In this document: in pieces, positions 6,513 to 10,529 of the stretch
Layout: each line of letters begins with the position of its first letter
How positions within the stretch are numbered: the stretch's first letter is position 1
DNA from: Planctomycetota bacterium
GTDB taxonomy: Bacteria > Planctomycetota > Planctomycetia > Isosphaerales > Isosphaeraceae
Direction of reading: 5' to 3'
Assembly: GCA_021777685.1 (NCBI GenBank)
Contig: JAJYDH010000015.1
Location: 14,965 to 25,493, forward strand
Length of the DNA stretch: 10,529 nt
Translations under genes and position numbers: made by a program
The notes under the pieces: generated by a model
The model's input: the letters and a program-made list of their open reading frames with translations, nothing else
Told to the model about the DNA's origin: nothing
The model's database searches: none

Positions 6513-6541
6513 AGTCTAGCGATGGAGGACGCCGCTGTCAA
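6513..6541 (-). promoter_or_regulatory. Sigma70-type promoter of tRNA-Phe
   Basis: Minus-strand TTGACA (6541-6536), a perfect -35, then a 17-base spacer and TAGACT (6518-6513), four of six matches to the -10 consensus. The -10 ends 20 bases before the mature tRNA 5' end, so transcription would start close to 6506. Confidence 0.7.
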
Positions 6542-6602
6542 CCGAGTCGGCCGCGAAGGTCGGCGGATCTGGCCCTTGGTGTGAGTTGTAACCTGTTCTG
6601 AA

Positions 6603-7745
6603 TCAAGGTTTTGCGGCCCGCGAGGCGTGGGCGGTTTCCAGGTCGATTCCGTCGAGGGCGGGGTTGCCGCCGATCGGGTTGGGCCGGGCGACGACGTCGC
6701 CGGGGAGCCGGGTCCGATAGGGGGAGATTTCGGGCCGGGCCTCAGGGAAGTCGGTGCTGATGAACTGGGCCCCCGAGGCCAGGGCCTTGTCGCGGCGGGT
6801 CGTGTCGTTCTTCCTCGCCTCGGCGGTGTCGGCGTCGGCGCGAGTCCGGACGAGGAAGCCGGCCTCGACCAGCTTCCTGATCCGCTCGAAGTCCTCGACC
6901 GGGTCGTTCAGCTTCATCCAGGCCGCCGCCGGGTGGTTCTCGGGGACGCAGACGAACATGGCCCGCCCCCGGAGCGCGGGGTGGTCGGCGAGGTAGCGGT
7001 CGCGGACGGCGTCCTCGTTGTCGAGGGCGAACATGACCTTCCCTCGGGACGCTTCGAGCGCCGGCCAGCCCTTCGACCGGATGGCCTCGGGGAGGGTGTG
7101 ATGCGACCCCCGGACGTCGTCGGGGGCGAGGAGCTTGCCGGGGCCGAAGGTTGATCGGATCTCCTCGTCGATCGCGTCCAGCTCGGCCTTGCCGAACGGG
7201 GCCGGGCGGGTCGGCAGCCCGGCGATGGCGTCGTCTTTCAACTCGACGAGCACCAGGATCGGGACGTGCCTGGGGTGCGCCGTCGACCAGTCGCGGAGCT
7301 GCCGGAGGGCGTCGGCGAACGTCGAGGCGGTGGTCAGGTAGTCGAAGTCCTGGATGTGGAACACCTTGAAGCCCGGCTTGCGGAGCCGTCCCTCGGCGTC
7401 CGGGTCGGGTCCGGGGTCTTTCCGGAACCCCTTGAGGATACGCCGGGCGGTCGGCACGGCGTAGCGGCCCCCCTGGGGGTCGGCGTAGACGTCGAGCTCG
7501 ATCTGGCGGATGCCCAGGTCGGAGAACTGCTCGGCGAGCGGGCGATGGGTGTAATCGAGCGATCGCGCGGCGACCCTCCCCCTCGCGCCGAGGAGCCCCT
7601 GGACGTTGGGATGCGGGGCGATGTGATACGAGTTGTGCGTGCCGATGACCTGGATCTGGTTGATCCGGGTCTCGTCCCCGGCGGCGGCCGTGAGGGCGAG
7701 TCCGAACACCGCCGGCCAGGAGACCCAGGATCTTCGGACGATCAT
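6603..7745 (-). CDS. Secreted Ca2+-dependent phosphoinositide phospholipase C-like protein
   Basis: 380 aa from ATG at 7745, with GGAG seven bases upstream. A signal peptide is seen at about 1-22 (RRSWVSWPAVFGLALTAAAG). The catalytic barrel follows the SaPLC1-like PI-PLC family: IGTHNSYH (34-41) with His37; RQIELDVYAD (80-89), whose Glu83 and Asp85 fit Ca2+ ligands; FHIQDFDY (129-136) with the second catalytic His at 130; VLVELKD (165-171) with Glu168; and a late FISTDFPEARPE block near the C-terminus. The expected reaction is cleavage of a phosphoinositide or related glycerophosphodiester outside the cytoplasm. Bacteria that lack phosphoinositides still carry such enzymes, so the substrate is open. 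The lipoprotein gene lies 64 bases upstream on the same strand, so co-transcription is likely. No clear terminator follows the stop. Confidence 0.88.
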   Translation of the reverse strand: MIVRRSWVSWPAVFGLALTAAAGDETRINQIQVIGTHNSYHIAPHPNVQGLLGARGRVAARSLDYTHRPLAEQFSDLGIRQIELDVYADPQGGRYAVPTARRILKGFRKDPGPDPDAEGRLRKPGFKVFHIQDFDYLTTASTFADALRQLRDWSTAHPRHVPILVLVELKDDAIAGLPTRPAPFGKAELDAIDEEIRSTFGPGKLLAPDDVRGSHHTLPEAIRSKGWPALEASRGKVMFALDNEDAVRDRYLADHPALRGRAMFVCVPENHPAAAWMKLNDPVEDFERIRKLVEAGFLVRTRADADTAEARKNDTTRRDKALASGAQFISTDFPEARPEISPYRTRLPGDVVARPNPIGGNPALDGIDLETAHASRAAKP

Positions 7746-7809
7746 CGCGAGACTCCAGGAATCCTGGCCGGTCCGATCGAGGATCTGCTCTCTCGACCGG
7801 CCGACCGTC

Positions 7810-8442
7810 TCAGTTCGACTCGGGGAAATTGGCCTTCACCACCGACGGGTCGGCCTTGACCTTGGCGTCGGCGACCTTCTTGTCCTTGTCGTCGGGCTTG
7901 GCGGCGGGGGGGGCGTCCTTCTTGGCGAGGAGGGTCCCGTCCTTCGAATCCTTGCGGAACTGGGCGTTGGGGTCGAGATAGAGTTCGGGCGAGAGGGTCG
8001 CCAGGGCGGTGAAGCCGTCGCGACCGGCCGTCTTTCCCTCGGGCTTGCGCTTGTAGATGATCCGGCTCTCGGTGATCTTGAGCGAGTCCTTCTGGTCGAG
8101 CGACGTGCTCTTGGCGAACTTGCCGACCTTGAGGAGTTGGTTGAACGCCGCGACGCCCGGCTCGGAATCGAGCTCGATCTTCCGGGCGGTGTCGAGGGTC
8201 CGCTCGCCCTCGACCACCTCCTCGGAGCGGACGATCTCGAAGCCTTCGGGGAAGTGCTTCGTCATCAGCTCGAACGCCTGCTGGCGATAGTCCTTCTTGC
8301 CGATCGACGTGTTCCGGGGGATGCCGATGACGCCGTATTCCCCGTCCTGGTAGACGTATCGGGCGTCGGGGGTGGACATGCACCCCGTCACGCCGAGGCA
8401 GGTGGCGACGAGGGCCGCCTTGATTCCGAAAACTCGCCCCAT
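7810..8442 (-). CDS. Hypothetical lipoprotein (210 aa)
   Basis: ATG at 8442 with GAGGTG seven bases upstream. The signal GIKAALVATCLGVTGC ends in a lipobox with Cys21, so a membrane-anchored lipoprotein is expected. I do not recognise the family. The mature part opens with DARYVYQDGEYGVIGIPRNT, continues through a mixed alpha/beta region (helix YRQQAFELMTKHFPEGFEIV, strand-like SRIIYKRK), and ends in a Lys/Asp/Ala-rich tail (about 172-202: KKDAPPAAKPDDKDKK) that is probably disordered. It is the first gene of a likely unit with the phospholipase-like gene downstream. A candidate promoter lies about 160 bases upstream of the start. Confidence 0.85.
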   Translation of the reverse strand: MGRVFGIKAALVATCLGVTGCMSTPDARYVYQDGEYGVIGIPRNTSIGKKDYRQQAFELMTKHFPEGFEIVRSEEVVEGERTLDTARKIELDSEPGVAAFNQLLKVGKFAKSTSLDQKDSLKITESRIIYKRKPEGKTAGRDGFTALATLSPELYLDPNAQFRKDSKDGTLLAKKDAPPAAKPDDKDKKVADAKVKADPSVVKANFPESN

Positions 8443-8603
8443 CGGATTCACCTCGCGCCCCGGGGGCGCGAAAGACCCTCCGACCCCGTCGGTGACGACC
8501 GACGGGACCATCGGCCCGACTCGGGTTCGAGGGATGACGAAGGGGCGAGGCTCGCGGATGACCTCGAAGGGAGGGGGCGACACGATCGGAGTATGTGGGA
8601 ATT

Positions 8604-8630
8604 CTTATCGTCCCGGCAACCAACAGTCAA
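8604..8630 (-). promoter_or_regulatory. Candidate promoter for the lipoprotein/phospholipase unit
   Basis: Minus-strand TTGACT (8630-8625) and GATAAG (8609-8604, four of six) with a short 15-base spacer, in the most AT-rich part of the 233-base gap between the DUF1080 stop and the lipoprotein start. The spacing is suboptimal, so this is tentative. Nothing else supportable as a gene lies in 8443-8675. Confidence 0.3.
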
Positions 8631-8675
8631 GGCGGAAAAATCGCCAGGTCCGTCGGCCACCGGGCTCGAAACGTC

Positions 8676-9419
8676 TCAAGGTTTCGTCTGCAAACGGCGT
8701 GCCTTGAGGTTCCTGAACGCGACGGGGCCGTGGTCGGCCTGGAGGAGGATCGGCCCGGTCGTCTTTTCTTTGTTCTTCCATGCCGCCCCGGTCGGGGTCT
8801 CGACCTCCAGGTTATCCTGGACCGTCTTCCCGTTGAGGATGGCCGTGATCCGGGCGCTGGCGACCTTCTTGCCGGAGGCGTCGAAGCGGGGGGCGAGGAA
8901 CGTCACGTCGAGGACCTGCCACTCGCCGGGCGGCTTCGAGGCGTTGAGCAGCGGGGCGTGGCCGTCGTCGATGTGGTGGTACTTTGGCTTCTCCTCCGAC
9001 CGGGGGTAGACGCCGCCGTTGTCGCTCCCCTTGAGCGCCTTCTTGGCGCCGAAGCTGTCGAAGATCTGGACCTCGTAAACGGCCTGGAATTTGACCCCCG
9101 AGTTCGACCCCTTGGGGACATTGAACTCGATGTGCATCTCGACGTCGCCGAAGGTCTCCTTGCTGACCAGGTTCCTGGCCCGGCCCTTCTCGCCATTGTA
9201 GATGACGCCCGAGCCGGCCTCGGCGACGAAAACCCTCGGGTTCTTGGGGTCGAGCGCGACCGAGCCGACCGTCGACCAGCCTTCGACCGGCGACTTCCAC
9301 GCGTCGAGCCCGGACAGGTCGACCCATCCCGGCTCGTCGGCCCAGGCCCGGCCGGCGAAGGCCAGGGAAAAGACGGCGACCGCGAGCCAGCCGGCGGCGC
9401 GAGCAGATGGGCGCATCAT
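8676..9419 (-). CDS. Secreted DUF1080 (3-keto-disaccharide hydrolase-type) protein
   Basis: 247 aa. ATG at 9419 overlaps the kinase stop by four bases (ATGA); a second ATG at 9416 is better spaced from the GAGGAG stretch, so either may be used. The signal peptide has a hydrophobic WLAVAVFSLAFAG core and probable cleavage at AWA/DEP (27/28). A single DUF1080 beta-sandwich follows: GSGVIYNGEKG (69-79), FGDVEMHIEFNVPKGSNSGVKFQ (90-112), YEVQIFDSFG (115-124), GGVYPR (135-140), EWQVLDVTF (166-174), ITAILNGKTVQDN (191-203), and the C-terminal GPILLQADHGPVAFRNLKAR (222-241). The family is very expanded in planctomycetes and includes 3-keto-glycoside hydrolases; the substrate here is unknown. Coupling to a kinase is unusual for a secreted protein. 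Confidence 0.9.
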   Translation of the reverse strand: MMRPSARAAGWLAVAVFSLAFAGRAWADEPGWVDLSGLDAWKSPVEGWSTVGSVALDPKNPRVFVAEAGSGVIYNGEKGRARNLVSKETFGDVEMHIEFNVPKGSNSGVKFQAVYEVQIFDSFGAKKALKGSDNGGVYPRSEEKPKYHHIDDGHAPLLNASKPPGEWQVLDVTFLAPRFDASGKKVASARITAILNGKTVQDNLEVETPTGAAWKNKEKTTGPILLQADHGPVAFRNLKARRLQTKP

Positions 9420-10282
9420 TCCTCCTCTTCGAGCTTGAGGGCGACCTCTTCCAGGCCGAGGTACTTGGCGACGGCCGAGAGCTGATGCTGGACCTCGAAC
9501 ATCCCGGCGGGCCTGGCCGAGGGGTTGACCTGGAGGCAGGCGAGGATGGTCTCGTTCAGCGTCCCGGGGATGTTCGGGTTGATCTGGATCGGCGGGGCGA
9601 GCTTGTTCTTGACGCTCTCGATGGCCTTCGGGCCGCCCGCCGGGTTGGCGTAGCGGCCCGTGAACATCCGGTACATGGTGGCGCCGAAGTTGTAAATGTC
9701 GGTCCGCTCGTCGACGACCTTCTCCATGATCTGCTCGGGGGCCATGTACTGGGGCGTCCCCTGGATTCGGTTCTTCTCCTGCCCCTTGAGCCAGGCGGTG
9801 CCGAAGTCGATCAGCTTCACCTGGCCGTCCTTCGTGACCATGATGTTGGACGGCTTGAGGTCGCCGTGATAGACCCCCCGTCGGTGCATGTGCACGAGCG
9901 CGGCGGCCACCTGATTGAAGATCAGGACGAGCTGGCTGAGCGTTGGCGTCTCGATCTCGTCCAGGGTCTTGCCGTCCACATATTCGATGAGAAGCTCGAC
10001 GCTCGTGACCTTGAACAGGAGGTTTCGCTTGATCCGGCAGTCGTAGATCCGGGCGATGGCGGGGTGGTTTAACCTCTGCGCGGCCTCATACTCGGACTGG
10101 GCCTGGGCGATGTAGATGTCGTCGTCGGAGTCCTGCCTCTTGACCACCTTCAGGGCGAATCGCTTGCCCCCCCGGGTCCGATCCGCGATCTGGAGGATGG
10201 TGCTGCCGGCCCCCGTCCCCAATGGGCCGACCACCCGATACTGCATATCGCTGAACTTCGGCATGCTCGTCACGTTCGACAT
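9416..10282 (-). CDS. Cytoplasmic Ser/Thr protein kinase, non-RD (HGD) type
   Basis: 288 aa from ATG at 10282, with GAGGG about five bases upstream. The Hanks-type catalytic domain fills almost the whole protein: Gly loop LGTGAGS (21-27), Lys45 in FALK, Glu64 or Glu66 as likely alpha-C Glu, HGDLKPSN (139-146), DFG (159-161), and APE (181-183). Arg of the usual HRD motif is replaced by Gly140, so this is a non-RD kinase while the catalytic Asp141 is kept. A short tail ends in LKLEEEE. There is no signal, membrane helix or sensor domain, so input must come from a partner. It is the first gene of a unit with the DUF1080 gene, whose start overlaps its stop. Its substrates are unknown. Confidence 0.93.
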   Translation of the reverse strand: MSNVTSMPKFSDMQYRVVGPLGTGAGSTILQIADRTRGGKRFALKVVKRQDSDDDIYIAQAQSEYEAAQRLNHPAIARIYDCRIKRNLLFKVTSVELLIEYVDGKTLDEIETPTLSQLVLIFNQVAAALVHMHRRGVYHGDLKPSNIMVTKDGQVKLIDFGTAWLKGQEKNRIQGTPQYMAPEQIMEKVVDERTDIYNFGATMYRMFTGRYANPAGGPKAIESVKNKLAPPIQINPNIPGTLNETILACLQVNPSARPAGMFEVQHQLSAVAKYLGLEEVALKLEEEE

Positions 10283-10509
10283 GCGGTCCCTCGGTGACTT
10301 CGGGGCAGGGGCACTTTTCTAATAAAGCGGGACGAGAGACATCGAGAGGGGAAATGGCTGCTCATTCGCTCCCCAATGAAGTTAGCCCAGGACATCCATC
10401 GGGGCAATCCCCCAGAAGCCCGGCGGGGGGATTCCTCGCCGGCGATCATGACGCTTCGTTACAATGGCGATTAACGACCGTTCCGCCCCCTTCCGAGGAG
10501 CCACCGGCC
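10283..10509. other. Divergent intergenic region between kinase and next gene
   Basis: 227 bases separating divergent starts. On the minus strand an AT-rich TTTATTAGAAAAG stretch (about 10317-10330) may hold the kinase -10. On the plus strand TACAAT (10460-10465, five of six) is about 45 bases before the next start. I see no good -35 for either, and no gene. Confidence 0.35.
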
Positions 10510-10529
10510 ATGTCGGCGGAGGAGAATCC
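10510..10529 (+). CDS. Start of a divergent gene, cut by the window edge
   Basis: ATG at 10510 is preceded by a strong GAGGAG (10495-10500) with nine bases of spacing and by a TACAAT -10-like box. Only MSAEEN is visible, so no function can be given. Confidence 0.5.

Noticed and set aside
7633..9009. 458-codon plus-strand frame spanning two genes and their gap
   Set aside because: Antisense to the lipoprotein and DUF1080 genes, both with signal peptides and good starts. The composition is that of a shadow frame.
1..10529. CRISPR array, insertion sequence or transposase
   Set aside because: No regularly spaced direct repeats, no terminal inverted repeats with a transposase, and no recombinase motifs were seen.

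Overview
The window is very GC-rich and reads as a chromosomal segment of a planctomycete, most likely of the Isosphaeraceae type. The grounds are a membrane-anchored Ser/Thr kinase fused to a large extracytoplasmic beta-helix region, a DUF1080 protein with a signal peptide, several lineage-type lipoproteins, mostly monocistronic or two-gene units, and strong GC3 bias that creates long antisense shadow ORFs. This placement is inference from gene style; no rRNA or classic marker gene is present.

Layout. 1-2564 (-): C-terminally truncated, multi-domain transmembrane Ser/Thr kinase. 2565-2944: intergenic, ending in a good sigma70-type promoter. 2945-3018 (+): tRNA-Ile(GAU). 3019-3466: non-coding, with three inverted repeats and a decayed 3' half of a tRNA. 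3467-3970 (-): charged, low-complexity hypothetical protein. 4124-4546 (-): single-domain response regulator. 4547-4856: divergent intergenic region. 4857-5090 and 5131-6390 (+): a small lipoprotein followed by a glutathionylspermidine-synthase-like ATP-grasp enzyme. 6420-6492 (-): tRNA-Phe(GAA) with a TTGACA/N17 promoter. 6603-7745 and 7810-8442 (-): a secreted Ca2+-dependent phosphoinositide phospholipase C-like protein and an unknown lipoprotein. 8676-9419 and 9416-10282 (-): a DUF1080 secreted protein overlapping the stop codon of a cytoplasmic non-RD Ser/Thr kinase. 10510-10529 (+): first codons of a divergent gene cut by the window edge.

How the genes relate. Three small units stand out. 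(i) The lipoprotein/ATP-grasp pair resembles enterobacterial ygiB-ygiC and yjfM-yjfC: the 77-residue lipoprotein keeps the C-terminal RGGFG-type tail, so it looks like a miniature version of that partner and may be the substrate of the ligase. (ii) The kinase and DUF1080 genes are translationally coupled through ATGA. (iii) The lipoprotein and phospholipase genes are 64 bases apart on one strand and both encode exported products. Signal transduction is prominent: two Hanks-type kinases and one CheY-like receiver, without an adjacent histidine kinase. No mobile element, CRISPR array or biosynthetic cluster is visible. The tRNA fragment at 3422-3452 is the only hint of past recombination or integration.
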